64,000 nucleotides of DNA from assembly GCA_036768485.1 (NCBI GenBank), contig JAVLUZ010000617.1:124001-188000 (forward strand). Direction: 5' to 3'. Under the pieces are notes generated by a model, which worked only from the letters and a program-made list of their open reading frames with translations, made no database searches and was not told the origin of the DNA. The stretch's first letter is position 1. Each line of letters opens with the position of its first letter. Of the stretch, positions 24,325-37,090 are shown piece after piece. The DNA is from Mermis nigrescens (taxonomy: Eukaryota > Nematoda > Enoplea > Mermithida > Mermithidae). The position numbers and the translations under genes were made by a program.

Positions 24325-27300
24325 TCAATTAGCAGTCCAGCCTTTCGCGTGAGCCTCGCGTAGCTGCTGCGGCTCAAAAACACCATATTCGGTGACAACA
24401 GCGCGGATGAGCTGAGCGGGAGTGACGTCAAAGGCGGGGTTCCAGCAAATTGTGCCCTGAGGGGTCACAGGCTCCCCACTCGGCCCGTGCGTCATTTCTT
24501 TGGCAGGTCGCTGCTCGACCACTATTTCAGAGCCGCAACGCGTTTCGGCGTGAAACGAGCTGGTTGGGCAAGCGACGTAGAAAGGGACGCGGTGAAAATG
24601 GGCTAAAACTGCCAACGCGTACGTCCCGATTTTATTGGCTGTGTCGCCGTTCAAGGCTACGCGGTCTGCGCCTCAAAAATGGATTAAAAAATAAAATAAC
24701 AAAATCAAAAATGAGAAACGCACACTAAACAGTGGCGGATCCGGGATTTTCTGGCGGGGGTGGGGCGACACCCAAAATTTTCCTAAACGCGTCTATCAAA
24801 CATTGTCCGAAAATTCGTATATTATGCTCAAAGTACCGTTTTTTGCTGCCTTTTGATATGCAGAATTACTTTTGATGCAAGAAAAAGTATAAAATTTCCG
24901 AAATTTTCTAAAAATTATGGAAAACTCGCAAACTTAATGCAGGTTTTTTAGAGCACCAAGAGAGTCAGAGATATCATTGATGCGTACGATACGCGCCTAA
25001 TTTGCTGAATCGCAAGCAAGCGTGCACGTGGGATTAGTGGTACAGCTAAACCCAAAAATTGGGGAGCCTTCTCGGAAGAATAAAGCACATGGATAACAAT
25101 GCGTAAAAATCAAAATTTTTCACAATAATGCCGTTAATTAATGCCAAACTGTAACTAACATCGTAAACACACATGGGCGTGAAGGGTTAGGGGTTTACAC
25201 CCACCCCCAAATCCAAAATCGATAAACCCCAGAAGTGAATTTTTCGTGCTATTTTTGGCAATTTGGCTTCATCAGACCCCAAAGAATTTGGTTGTTGCTC
25301 ATGTATGATCGGAACTATCTTTTCAGACCATTAGTTCCGTAAAGCCAAGAATTTTAGATTTTCTTTCCCCACGCCGACCATAGGTAGGCAGCACCAAAAT
25401 TCTGGGGGTGCAAGGTTTTTTCAAAGGTCAAAGAATGGACTTAAAATTCGTGGCATGGCGAAAAGACACAATTTTCCAACGTTTGTCATCGAGCACTATC
25501 CATTGGCATCAAAAAATTGGGAAAAAACAAAAAAATTTAAAAACTCAATTCTGGGGGAGTATTTCGGTTTCTGGGGGTATTCGCCCTTCTGGGGGTGCAT
25601 ACCCTCCTAACCCCCCCACGCCCACGCCCACGTGTGATGCCGACCCCCACTCCAATGGACCTCGTATTGAAACTGTATATGTAAATATGAATAAATATGT
25701 ACATACCTGCCTACCATACAATTTATACATAGGTATACAGTTTGCCAAGTTTTAAAAGTTCAGAGCAACCGTATATCATAAGCGTCGAGTGGTTGCGCTG
25801 TATTATACTAGCACGTCCATTGGGATTATATCACATTATTACATATTATGTACGTTATTATATTACGTTATGAAGAACATACATACATATTACATAACAT
25901 GAATAGGAAGCATGCTTCATGCATACCATAGTGAATTACCCAAAATTTCTGTCAATTAAATTATATTATTTATGCACTACAGCTTTCTAAACCTGAAAAA
26001 AACCGAAAAATAAGATAATAAAGGTATTTACAAGAACATTGTGGTTAACGCGACAATAAATTGTCATTTTTATACGTTATAAAACAGTAATCAGTTGCTG
26101 TCCGAAAGGAATTTTAATCACTCGCATACCTACTACGACCGCGTCAATTTTTTCCGTGTTCATTAGCCAGCCGACCATACTGTCACAAATTAGGGTGGAC
26201 GGAATATTTTCATAACGCAATTCATAGGCTGTGAGACGGGCACCTTGATTATAAGGCCTCGTTTCTGTGAAGTAGACCATTTCAATTCGATTTTGCTCAG
26301 CCAATTTTCGAATAATCCCTGAAATAGTTTTTCGATTTCGTTCGATATCTTAAAGGAATACACATGAAATCCTAAACAAGCAGAATATTCAGAGATACAA
26401 GAACACTCGACATAAGAAAAACTGTTCCGTTGAAATAAAAAATAATAAGTAAATAAATAAATAAATTTGTGTACCTACATAGCTTGAAAGATTTACAAAA
26501 CCGCTTCAAACTTCTGTGAACTCGCTTATGTAAGTGCATTTTGCGCCAGATACTCGTAAATTTCATTCTTTAGTCAATGACTGTCCGCCTCGTTCAGAAA
26601 TCTCAAAAGATCTAACAAACAGCATAGCATACTAAACGCATGAAGAACAGGCACGTATCTATGGGGGAATGGGGGGTTCGGACCCTCCCAACATTCAAAA
26701 AATCGGAAAAATAGGACTTGTTAAACGTTATTTTGTGCTATTTTTGGCCTTTTTGGGCTTACTCCCCAAAAATTGGTGTTGGTCCCCCCAAAATAGGATG
26801 GCTAGCTACGTATACCTGATGAAGAAATATATTAATTGAAACAAATGTGCATAATTCTTTACATGTACAATCGCGCATTTGCCAATAAAATGACTGAGAG
26901 TTTGTTTAGAAACTCGATAGAAGTGGTGGTGGTTTTTCATTTTTGAAGGAACAAACGTTTTCCCTATAATAAGATAGTTAGAGCTAGAAAAAAGCTCAAG
27001 ATAGGGCTAAAAAGGTTAAACACGATTTTTTTCCAAAAAATCTAGAATTTTTTCAGGACTTTGATTGAAAAACCTTCTCACGCAATTCTACCTTTAAATT
27101 ACATATTGCAGCAATTAATTTAAAAAGAATAAAATTCTGTTTTCAGACTTTCTTCATCAATAGTTGTCTGGTCCTCCATGCCGGCCATGTTATACATCGA
27201 TGAATACCTTTGGCAGACATGATCTTGGGGAAAGGGGTTCAGGTAAGCCCCCATAAGTTTTCACCCTCCCCCAGAATCCGCAATTTTACAAAAAAAAATT

Positions 27301-30300
27301 CAAAAAAAAATTCGTTGAAAAGGCGATGTCTTAAGCGTTTTTAACTATCTGTTTGCTAAAAAGAGTTAAACTTTCGGCGCTTCGCGCCACTCGTTTTTGA
27401 CTAGATTTGGTTCAATTTATTCAAATTTTTCTGATATTTCTCCAAAATTTTTAACGCCGAAAAATGATGTTTTTGACGCGTATCCACCTTTTCTGAGCCC
27501 ATAAAAGGCACTTTAAAAGTCCTCCTTTCCGAAATCCCATGCTGTGCTTGTATGGTCAAGGGAACACCTGGGCGTGGGGGTTTGGGGGTATGCACCCCCA
27601 GAAATCAAAATACCCCCAGAATTCAATTTTTGAAATTTTTTTTCGTTTTTTTCGCAATTTTTTTGATGCCAATGGATAGTGCTTGATAAGAAACGTCGAA
27701 AAATGTTGTTTTTATCGCCATACCACCATTTTTAAGGACATTTTTTAAACTTCAAAAAATCTTGCACCCCTCCAAAATTTTCTTGCTGCCCACGTATGGT
27801 CAAGGGCCATAGAAACACAAAGTAACTGGCAAAAGTGAGAACTGGAACAGAATATCTGAGATTCTGTCTTCGCTGAGCTGTATAGTAGTTTCAGAAGACG
27901 TGAAAACATGATTTGAAGCAGCTGTAAAATTTCTACTGCAGCCAATGCGATTTCACCCATTTTTCTCCATATCAATTTCTTTCTTTCTTCTGATAATAGC
28001 GACACAAATGTCGAGTAAGACCTCGCCTGAACTTACGATTTATCCGTCTATTTATAAAGATTTACGGCTCGAAAATAGCAAATGCAGACAATCCAGTTGA
28101 AAATTAATAATGGTAACAATACCTGGACGTGGAGGGTTTGGGGGGGTATGCACCCACCCCATAAACCAAAATACCCCCCCCAAATTCAATGTAATTTTTT
28201 TGTTTTTTCGCAATTTTTTGATGCCAATGGATAGTGCTTGATGAGAAACGTTGAGGCGTTTTTTCGCCATACCACCATTGTTAAGGCCATTTTTGACCTT
28301 TGAAAAATCTTGCACCCTCCACCCAGAACCTTGGTGCCGCCCGCCTATGACGGTAACAGGAGATTCAAAAGTTCAATTCCACAGCAGCAGACTAATGGGT
28401 AGACTTCGCTAAAATATTTAAAACGAACAGATTTTATAAACTAAACTTGCGAAAATTGCTCTTGAATTAAGCGAGCGATCTTCATGTTGTACGTTACAAG
28501 AGGCAATTCTGATTATTTACGTATACGTACTTATTTAACATATTTAGAACGGAAAGGATGAACTAGAAACCACTAATAGGGGAAGAGCACACCTGGGCGT
28601 GGGATGTTTGTGTGGGTATACATGCACCCCCCCCGAGAAACCAAAATACCCCTCCCCAAAAATTCAATTTTTGAAATTTTTTTCGCAATTTTTCGATGAC
28701 AATGGATAGTGTTCGGTGAGAAACGTTGAAAAATAGTGTTCTTTCGCCATACCACCATTTTTAAGGCCATTTTTTGACCTTTGAAAAATCTTGCACCCCC
28801 AGAATTTCGGTGCCGCCCACCTGTGGGGAAGAGCATACGGAGGAAAGAAGTGAGACGGATGAAGCCATTGACTCCTTAGATTAAAAAAATTCACAAATGT
28901 TAAGTATTTTACAATCCTGTAGAAAGGTCGAGTTTTTATAGCAATTTTTGAATCCACAGTAAAATAATTCACTTAAATCCAAATTTTCAAATAACGTCGC
29001 TAAATTAGTAAATAAATTGAAATTTTCAATAAGATAGATCACTACATCAAACAGATTCGTATAAGAATGATTCAAGAAAAATATTCGACGAAATCAATTC
29101 ATAAATTCGATTTGATAATTACCACGTGTTAAAAAGATGTTTTAAAAGGCTGAAGGAAGGCTATGATGAAGTCAAAAAACACACGTTCAGTCTTATGATC
29201 ATCTTATTTTAGGTTAAATTTTTATTTTAAGATAAATTTCGAGTTAAATTCATACATAGGTGAGCAGCACCAAAATTCTGGGGTGCAAGATTTTTTAACG
29301 GTCAAAAAATTGTCTTAAAAATAGTGGTATGGCGAAAAAACACCCCATTGGCGTACAGAAATCGCTAATAAAAAATTAAAAAAATTTTAAAAACTTAATT
29401 CTGGGGGTGTTATTTTGGTTGTTTTCGGGGTATTCGGCCTTATGGGGGTGCATAACCCCACACCCACGTGCGCTTAAATTCTTGAATTTCGCCCCTTCCC
29501 GACCACCTTTAATTCGCCCACTTGTGAAGAAAATGAGCTAAATTCTGTGCAATATTTTGAATGCCCGGATTAATCATACCCAAGGCCGTTCCATAGCCCG
29601 CTGTTGCCAGTGCACCGGTGTTACAATGAGTCAACAATTTCAACTTCTGATTTTCAGCCTTTCGACTGATGAATTCCAAAGCTCCGAATGACGCAAGATT
29701 TTTGTTTATAGCCAAGTCTGATTCAAATACGTGTTCAAGAGCTTCAATAGTTCTAAAATTTAAAGCGAATGTTTAAATATTCATAAGTTCGTATCACAAC
29801 CATACCTGGGCGTCGAGGGAGCTTTGGGGGTGTGCACCTCCCAAAAACCGAAATACCCCCGGAAATCAAATTACCCCAGAATTCAATTTTTGAATTTTTT
29901 TTGTTTTTTTCGCAATTTTTTATGCCAATGAATAGTGCTCGATGAGAAACGTTGAAAAATGGTGTTTTTTCGCCATACCACCATTTTTGAGGCCAATTTT
30001 TGATCTTTGAAAAAATATTGCACACCCCCCCCCCTCAGAGCTTTGGTGCCGCCCACCTATGATCACAACCATACGTGTTCTTGGGTGGTGGTTTGACCCC
30101 CGAAAGCCTACTGACCCCAGTAAGATGGCTGCTACCACCCCAGACTTGTCGGTTTTGAATGGCTCAAAAGTCTCGAATTTTCGGCATATACATTTTTTGA
30201 CTATATATTGTTCAATTTACTCGATTTTTTCAAATTTTTCCGAAATTACTTAATGTTTCCATGTTCTGCATAGGACGATCATAAACGCAAAAACAACGTT

Positions 30301-33300
30301 TTTGACATATACTCATCATTTTTCAGCCCCAAAAAGGCACTTCTTAAAAATTTTTCGGTCCTCACCTCCTAGAATTCTCATGCTGCACACGTAGGATCAC
30401 AACATTCACATTGTAAATGCTCAGCGTTATGAATATATACAAAACAATTAAAATTTTGATAGGAAGGAATAACCGACGCCAATTTTAGCCCATGTAACAG
30501 CAAAAAGAGCTTGAAAAAGAAAGTCTTCTATCGAAAATCTGGAGGGGGCTAAAAATCTCAACCTCGCGGAATAGAGGGATGGCCAATTTGAAAGGGGTTT
30601 TCTCTTCCATGCATGACTCTACAACTCTACAGCATGCGCAGCGTTTGATGTACTCGCATCATTCAGCGGCGAAATCACTGGAAATCGAAACGAGAACGAA
30701 TATCTCCTTGTTATAATTGCTTAGAATTAAAAATATGTACATTTCTTAATCTGCACGAATGAACTCGCAAGATTTCTCTCGTTTGTAATAAGGGTGAGCA
30801 ATTTTAAATAAACTTTTCTATAAACAAAATTACTAGATTTGAAGTAATACAAAAGTTTATCTTAAAAGTTATGCTTCAAATGATAACAGATATTTGATGA
30901 AGAAAAAATTTAGGCGAGAAAGAAATCAAAGCATTAAGTCAAAATGGAACGACATGAGCAAAATAGAATAAAAATAAAAAATAAACATAGATTTGCGTCT
31001 GTACGATACCAAATAAACTAAAAGAGTAAAATAAAAATAAGCAAACAAAGCAATGATTAAAAAAGCTAATGAGAAATACAATTTCTAAGAAACACCTAGC
31101 TAACAGAACAAAACTAAAGTAAGAAGCAATCCATAGCAAGTTGATAATTACAATAAATATAAGAAGTGCGGATATTGCGTGAAAAGAGAATCAACAACAT
31201 AGAATACGTGCAGAATAGATAAAAAAAGTGAAATTTGCGCGAAAAATCAATAAAAGAACTGTAAATGCATATTAAAACTAAAAATGAACGACTCGAAGTA
31301 AATGGTGGTCAAATACAGCTCAGAGGTAAGAAAAAGACAAACTTTTGCTTCAGAACTGTTATATCCATATCACTCTTTTCGCTCAGTGATCTAACGAGCG
31401 ATAAAATGTTATTAGCTTCATTCTGTAAATTCACAGCAGTTGGACGCGATGTGAGCAGATAATCGAACGAATCGTTTATTTTTGAGCAAAATTCAATTTT
31501 TGACAATCGGTCCCATTTCGCCGAATCATTCTCAATCTCCACGGCTAACGAAAGGCAACCAACAATTGCGATAGCTGGCGCACCTCTAACCTAATCGAGC
31601 GAAACATATGCATGTTCAGAACAATGGCGAAGTGGCCCAATGTATATATGTATTATGTATGTATTGATAATAATAATAAGCTCGATGACAACTACAGGAA
31701 CGTATTCACGTGTCTACACGAAAGTTAGCGAAAACCCGAAAAAGTAGAAATGTCAATTAGGTATTTCATATTTTTTAAATCAATTCTTCTGATATTTTTT
31801 ATCATTAACATCACATCACAAGAAACAAGAACTTCATCGCATGATGTCGGCTGTCCTGTCTAATTTGATGAATTAACCTGCCTATTCAATTTTGAAGTTA
31901 CTTTAGCGTAATCAAAAATTTATTGCGGTCATACTGATGCTCATATAAAGAGCCCAGCGACTGATCTTTGTCCAAGATGATAAATAGATGGACAAACTAT
32001 CGCTTTGGCTACAAGAGGACTAGAGATTGAAAAAATGTGTACCTGTTTAATGTAAAATCTGATCCACTGATTCAGGAATGATTACTGCTAGCCAGAAAAC
32101 AGCAAGTTGTAAAACTGCTCTGGATAAAAATTTTAACCAAGTGCTTATAGTTCATTTCACATAAGTTTGGGCATAAATTTCAAGAATTTTTTTTCAAAGT
32201 AAGCTGACGGATTACGATAATTATATATTAAATCAATGCTAGAATCGCAAACTGTCATTGTCGGACATAGTTTTTAAAATTTATGCTCAAACATTGTGTG
32301 AAGCAGACTAGTTTATGGCTTATTGTTATCTCAGCGCAAAAAGGTTTGCAACTTGTCAAAAATTGTTAATCGGAAAACCTAGAATAAAGAAAACGATTTT
32401 GAATGAAAAATAGATGCTTTAAAAACACGTTAAAGCATACCCATACAGGGTTGCCAAGTGCTTCTGTCGGAAAACCCTAAATTTTAACTTCAAACTGCCT
32501 AAAAAACCCCAAACCAATGGTTAAGCATAGACGCAAAAAACCGCAATCGCTAAAAAATGCCTCCAACTGCCTCAGAAAAGCCAAAAAAGAGGGGGGCCAA
32601 CTTGGCAACTCTGTATCCATATAGCTCATTTATAATGTTACATTGTTTTTTCTTTAATGCAGGGGTAAGAAATCAGCAGCAAAATACCAACACCTACTAT
32701 TCCTTATCGCCTGAAATAATTAGGCTCACCTATTTCTGTACACTGACAATAATAAAGCTGTTATATGCTGCAACTAATAATATGTAGGCCCAAAATAGTT
32801 AGTGAGATAAAGAATGGATTCAATTTTTCTAACGATTTTTGGCCATTTGTCTGCCAATTTTTCTCAATTTAACTCTTTTTAATTTTCCGGCGCAATGCCA
32901 GAAATATGCCCGTTTTTGAAAAAATTTCAGAAAATTTCGAATTTTTTATACTAAAAACGATTCCGTCAACAAACAAAAAATCAGCAGAAAAAGACTATTT
33001 AGCGCCTAATGAGCGAATTTATGCTACAATTTTTGACAGTTTAGAGAAAAGTTGTGTTACGTCTCCATGTCAGGAACTCCTGGATCCACCACTGACACCC
33101 AAACATGCATGCAAAATGAACTCGGCTTGTAAATTGCAAATAGAAATTTACTATCATGAAATGAAAGGAAAATAAAGAATAGCATTATCTTGAAAACGCA
33201 GCTTCTGAATACTTTTGGGTAGGTAGTACGCGTTTCATACTGTTGAATCGATATTTAGAATGAGGAAATCATAGACATTTAAACGGACAAAATTCAAACC

Positions 33301-33449
33301 TGCATCGTTTTAATAGCATTCCAGGCATCTTTAACACTCTTTATTTCTATATAGACCAATCGATGAGGAAGCAGTAGCTGATCAATTATTTTCAAATTGC
33401 CTCGAGAATAATCAATCGCTTTTAGGGACATTGTCAACAATCTGCTCAT
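24325..33449 (-). CDS. MRI1: Methylthioribose-1-phosphate isomerase, complete 5-exon gene
   Basis: Exons (minus): 33300-33449, 31343-31590, 29580-29752, 26130-26318, 24325-24671. They total 1107 nt, 368 codons plus TGA, matching the usual length of about 370. The enzyme isomerises methylthioribose-1-phosphate to methylthioribulose-1-phosphate in the methionine salvage pathway, in the cytosol. Visible signatures: [11 protein letters not shown] opening exon 2; [20 protein letters not shown] in exon 3, with the Cys (about residue 176) matching the catalytic Cys of bacterial Mtn[18 protein letters not shown] in exon 4; VVVG joined across the intron to ADRV with the catalytic Asp (about 256); [14 protein letters not shown] and WNPAFDVTP in exon 5. 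Two in-frame starts exist: ATG at 33449 ([14 protein letters not shown]) and ATG at 33431 ([11 protein letters not shown]); the second matches the family N terminus better. All four introns are GT-AG. The neighbours lie 3.6 kb upstream (WDR45) and 5.8 kb downstream (SLC7), on the same strand. Confidence 0.95.
25379..25636 (-). mobile_element. A-family MITE, reverse orientation
   Basis: Flanking octamers ACGCCGAC (25371-25378) and ATGCCGAC (25637-25644), 7 of 8. In the intron between MRI1 exons 4 and 5. A further fragment resembling the CAGTGGCGGAT end starts at 24733 in the same intron, with no matching right end seen. Confidence 0.85.
26648..26818 (+). mobile_element. H-family tiny hAT-like MITE
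   Basis: 171 bp, exact 8-bp duplication ATGAAGAA (26640-26647, 26819-26826). Ends CAGGCACGTATCT and AGCTACGTATACCTG. Confidence 0.92.
27210..27554 (+). mobile_element. B-family MITE
   Basis: Contains GATCTTGGGG at left, GGCGCTTCGCGCC at about 27376, and ends GCTGTGCTTGTATG. The right flank is GTCAAGGG; the left flank does not match it, so the left end may be truncated. Confidence 0.75.
27563..27798 (+). mobile_element. A-family MITE abutting a B MITE
   Basis: Exact 8-bp duplication GTCAAGGG (27555-27562, 27799-27806); ends AACACCTGGGCGTGG and GCCCACGTATG. Its left duplication begins immediately after the end of the B copy at 27554. In an MRI1 intron. Confidence 0.9.
28120..28351 (+). mobile_element. 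A-family MITE
   Basis: Flanking octamers GGTAACAA (28112-28119) and GGTAACAG (28352-28359), 7 of 8. Ends TACCTGGACGTGG and GCCCGCCTATGAC. Confidence 0.85.
28588..28825 (+). mobile_element. A-family MITE
   Basis: Exact 8-bp duplication GGGAAGAG (28580-28587, 28826-28833). Ends CACACCTGGGCGTGGG and GCCGCCCACCTGTG. Confidence 0.9.
29251..29472 (-). mobile_element. A-family MITE, reverse orientation
   Basis: Flanking octamers GTTAAATT (29243-29250) and CTTAAATT (29473-29480), 7 of 8. It ends about 110 bp left of MRI1 exon 3. Confidence 0.85.
29801..30061 (+). mobile_element. A-family MITE abutting a B MITE
   Basis: Exact 8-bp duplication ATCACAAC (29793-29800, 30062-30069). Ends CATACCTGGGCGTCG and GCCCACCTATG. 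It starts 48 bp upstream of MRI1 exon 3 in the adjoining intron. A B element begins right after its right duplication. Confidence 0.9.
30070..30395 (+). mobile_element. B-family MITE, partner of the preceding A copy
   Basis: Bordered by ATCACAAC on both sides (30062-30069 and 30396-30403), so this octamer occurs three times in the order octamer-A-octamer-B-octamer. Body matches other B copies but lacks a clear GC hairpin. Confidence 0.82.
30404..31342. other. MRI1 intron 2, unremarkable part
   Basis: AT-rich, A-rich on the plus strand between about 30900 and 31260. No repeat family or gene recognised apart from a short GGGGG-containing fragment near 30540. Confidence 0.6.
32456..32613. mobile_element. 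Small CAGGGTTGCCAAG hAT-like MITE
   Basis: 158 bp with inverted ends CAGGGTTGCCAAGT / AACTTGGCAACTCTG. Flanking octamers TACCCATA (32448-32455) and TATCCATA (32614-32621) match 7 of 8. In the first MRI1 intron. A sequence opening CAGTGTTGGCAACGCTGGG near 21728 may be a relative. Confidence 0.8.
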
Positions 33450-34037
33450 GCTAGCACATCACATATACAAATCACACACAAACATGATTTGTACAAATAA
33501 ACCATGTAAATATTTCTATCACGAATCATGAAGCTTTTAAGCAAAATAATAAAACTTCAAAGCACAAGAGATTGTTCGCTTTGTAGACAGAAGCTTCAGT
33601 CATAATTACTACAATTAACAATGTAGAAAATTCTTTATTGGAATTAATTTAGTATCTACGGAAGAAACTGCCATTAAACATGAAATGGATGATTTTTCAT
33701 AAGTAGCCAGAATTTCGGAATTTCGCACATCAGTACCACACATGGGCAGCAAGGAAATTCTAGGTCAGGATAGGTAATATTGTCAAAAATGTTACTAAAA
33801 ATAGAATTCCGGGGTCTACAGTAATCTGGGGTATCAACTTCTGTAGTTGCAACCCCCCACACTCATATGTAATCATTATCATTTATTAACATTGAGTGGA
33901 TTAGAAAAAATGAAAATGTTCCCAACAAAACCTAAAATTATAAGGTCTGAGTGGACAAAGATGCTGAAAAACATCGATGAACGCTCTTTAGGTACCCAAA
34001 AAATGGCTGAGACAGAGCAGTTTCATGGGTCATCTTA

Positions 34038-34412
34038 ATGCCCGTATCCAGGATACGGCCAGGGGAGGAGCGGTCCCAACATAAATTGGTCTATATCTCG
34101 GAAAATTCGTCAGGATAGCTCGCAAAAACCGCATTTTTCGACATGCTCTATCCATAAAGATCATAAAATTCGAATTTTTTCGAAGAAACTTTGTTTCACT
34201 TTAAAGGCCATAAAAAAAGTCAGTTTTGGTCGCGCTTGGGCTAAAAATTGAGAAAATTCTTCACTTCCGGCACGAAGCGCCGAGAATCTGATGATTTTGC
34301 GATGAATACGCGCAATTTTTGTATCTTTTCTTGCACTATCTTATCTTTTAAAATGTTTTTCCGGCCAAGGGGGCGCCCTCACCCTCCTAAAATACGGCCC
34401 TGGTCAGCCCTA
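34038..34412. repeat. CCGTATCC-type hAT-like repeat, unproven ends
   Basis: Left CCCGTATCCAGGATACGGCC and right TAAAATACGGCCCTG are inverted relatives of the 17842-18260 element. Hairpin variant GGCACGAAGCGCC near 34266. No matching octamers. It lies in the 33450-37090 spacer, where I see no gene. Confidence 0.6.
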
Positions 34413-35516
34413 TAAGCGAATCTCAGAAACGAACATTGCAGACAAAACTAAAAATCTGACCTTAGGACAGCTGACTCATACACGGTCGCCAATGAATAAC
34501 CCTATTATGAATTGAACCGTTTAGAAAATCGGAGGAATTACGACAAGAAGTAAAGTATCGAAGTAAAAATGTCGATAATCATTAGAGGCAAGTAAATAAA
34601 CTTAAGAAGTAAATTCATTGTCTCACAACCGGCCGAATACAAAAAAACAACGAAGCGTAAGCAACTTTACTACAGAATACTTAAGCGACATTGTAATAAA
34701 ATCAACGATCAACGTTGACTCGGAAGGAACAGTGTAAAAGTGCTAAGACTGGCAATAGCAGACAATCAACATAATTAAATATTCATAGTATTTGTCTCAC
34801 AATTAATCATACAAAAAAATAGTGAAAAATACAAACACATTAATGTACACAAGAGCGTAAATATAAGAGGAAGATGGGGATCCCCTAACCCAAAGTTGGT
34901 CGTCCCCAATCCCCCAAAGCTAAAAAATATTTGACGCCCCCAATTTTAGGAAAAATTGCGTTTTTTTGGCCGATTTCAACCAAAAATTAGAGGTCATTTA
35001 TCCCTTCCCCCTCTAAAAATGGCATGGGCCCTCTAGCCTAAATTTTAAGCCGTTATATGTTTGCAAATAAGTATGTTTCAAATGTTTGTGGCTTTCAAAA
35101 GGCAGCACAAACAGTTAAATAGAAATAAAAAGAAAAATGAATAGAAAACGACCCGCTTAATTTTTTTGAAGTCGCTCAAAAAGCATAAAAAGCAATTGCA
35201 GATTTAAAAAAGTAAATAACTTCGAATTCAACGACAAGTATTGAAATTTTAATAGGGCACATGGTAGGTACATAATCTTGTGTGTAAAAATTACATACAA
35301 TACTCAAACTGACACATAGAATAGTGGCACGGTCCATTATTCAGATTTCCAAAAGCTTAGAAGCGCTGGTTTTCGGAAAAGAATGATTTCGTAGAGAAAT
35401 CTAGGGTTGCGGCGGTAGGACACATTTTCAATAACTTTTTCAAATTTTGAAAAAACTACTGTTCTAATAAAAGTATGATTTTTTAGAGTACGATTACACG
35501 TGAAACACATTGTCAT

Positions 35517-35927
35517 CAGTTTTCTTGTATTCGGCAAAGATTTTTGCCGATGTACAAAGACTTTAGGGGACCGTCTTCGTACATGTACAAAGATTTTTGG
35601 GAAAACAAAATCGCAAAAAAAGGTTTGAAATTCGCAAAAATTTTCGACGCTTTGCGCCGAAATGATTGTCTGCATTTTGAAAGGAAAAATGTCAAATTTT
35701 TCGGCGCTTCGCGCCGTTTGGAGACGATTACTAATGATTTTTGCCCTCAGAAACCCAGAAATCAGCTAAAATACACTACCAAAGGTCGAACAACTCTGTT
35801 TTTGCCACACTAAAATAGCTACTGTACTACGTTATAGTACCCAAAAATTTGTGCGTACAAAATGCACAAAGACTTTTAGAGACCATCTTTGTACATTTAC
35901 AACGGGACCTTGTACAAAAAAACACTG
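35517..35927 (+). mobile_element. D-family hAT-like MITE
   Basis: A 411-bp element between exact 8-bp repeats ATTGTCAT (35509-35516, 35928-35935). It starts CAGTTTTCTTGTA and ends TGTACAAAAAAACACTG. It contains two copies of the GC hairpin (about 35646 and 35701) and inverted 'tctttgtacatgtacaaaga' blocks near both ends. It lies in the MRI1-WDR45 spacer. Confidence 0.9.
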
Positions 35928-36376
35928 ATTGTCATACAAATTTGTCATATCATGCGAAAATGAATGAAATCGGAAATCTTTTCAAACAAAGACGCACTCT
36001 TAAATAGTGAAATATTCTTTTATTATGTCAAAACTTATACCTATGTACAAGAAAGTGTTAAGGAAACCTGTCAAGTGTTTAAGGTAAAAATTCCACATCA
36101 ACACATCCCATTCCTTTTTAGATTTCATTACTGCTGCCACATAATTTTGCCCGACAATGACATAATACAGTACAGCATGCCATACTCCATGTTAAATGCA
36201 CAGCAACTTTTTCACGCAATTAACGAAGAATGGAAGTAAATCGAAGCCGAACATGGAAGTACATAAGAATATAGTGAAGAACGAGTATGGCCAGCAGGAA
36301 TACAGTTTACTCCATTTCACTTCACTGCTGTGGGCAGGGCCGTATTTATAGGAGAGCGGCGAAGGCGGTTGGTCGC

Positions 36377-36530
36377 CATACATGGGCAGCAGCCAAATTC
36401 CGAGGGGTCAAAACCGGCTAAAATCCCCAAAAAACATGCCAATGATTCAATTCTGGGGATTTATAGATTTTTGCGGGGGTTTTCAGATTCTGAGGGTTTA
36501 AAGCCTTACGCCCATGTGTGGTGGTCGCCC
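36377..36530 (+). mobile_element. Short CATACATGGGC-type hAT-like MITE
   Basis: Ends CATACATGGGCAGC and GCCCATGTGTG; flanking octamers TTGGTCGC (36369-36376) and GTGGTCGC (36531-36538), 7 of 8. It lies within a CAGGGCCGTA-type repeat (about 36335-36967) whose own flanks do not match. Confidence 0.8.
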
Positions 36531-37090
36531 CTTTACCGTCAAGTTTCTGAAAATTCTCTTATTTTCCAGACTGAATCACTTTAAAAGTTGGAAATCATTT
36601 TAAAAAATTATTTTTGAAAACATATTAAAACTTTTTCAAAAATTCTCTGCGCTTTTCACTTAACCCACAAATTTTCAGCTCTTCGCATCGCGTTTTAATT
36701 TTTTTGATAAAGTCAATTTTAGCCACGATCTGAAAGCAGCCCTATTCTTTAGCGTTTTGACGACGACGTACAATTCAAGTGAATAAGACAATAATTTTTC
36801 ATCATTTCGTATTTATGACTACTCGAAAAATTATTAAAATTTTCCAAAATGTTTGTATTTTAAACTCTCTAAGGATAGTGGAAAACAGAAAAATGCACTT
36901 CATTTTAGCTACCTATCCTATGATACTTTCTTAGATATAACTTAAACAAACGCAGGATACGGACCTGGCCATACATACGTATGCAACGCACGTACACACG
37001 ATCAACGAGCAGGTATTCGCGAATAAATTGATTAGCAATTATGTAAAACCGAAGCCGTTGCGCGTAAAATTCGATATGAGCAAACGGCCG

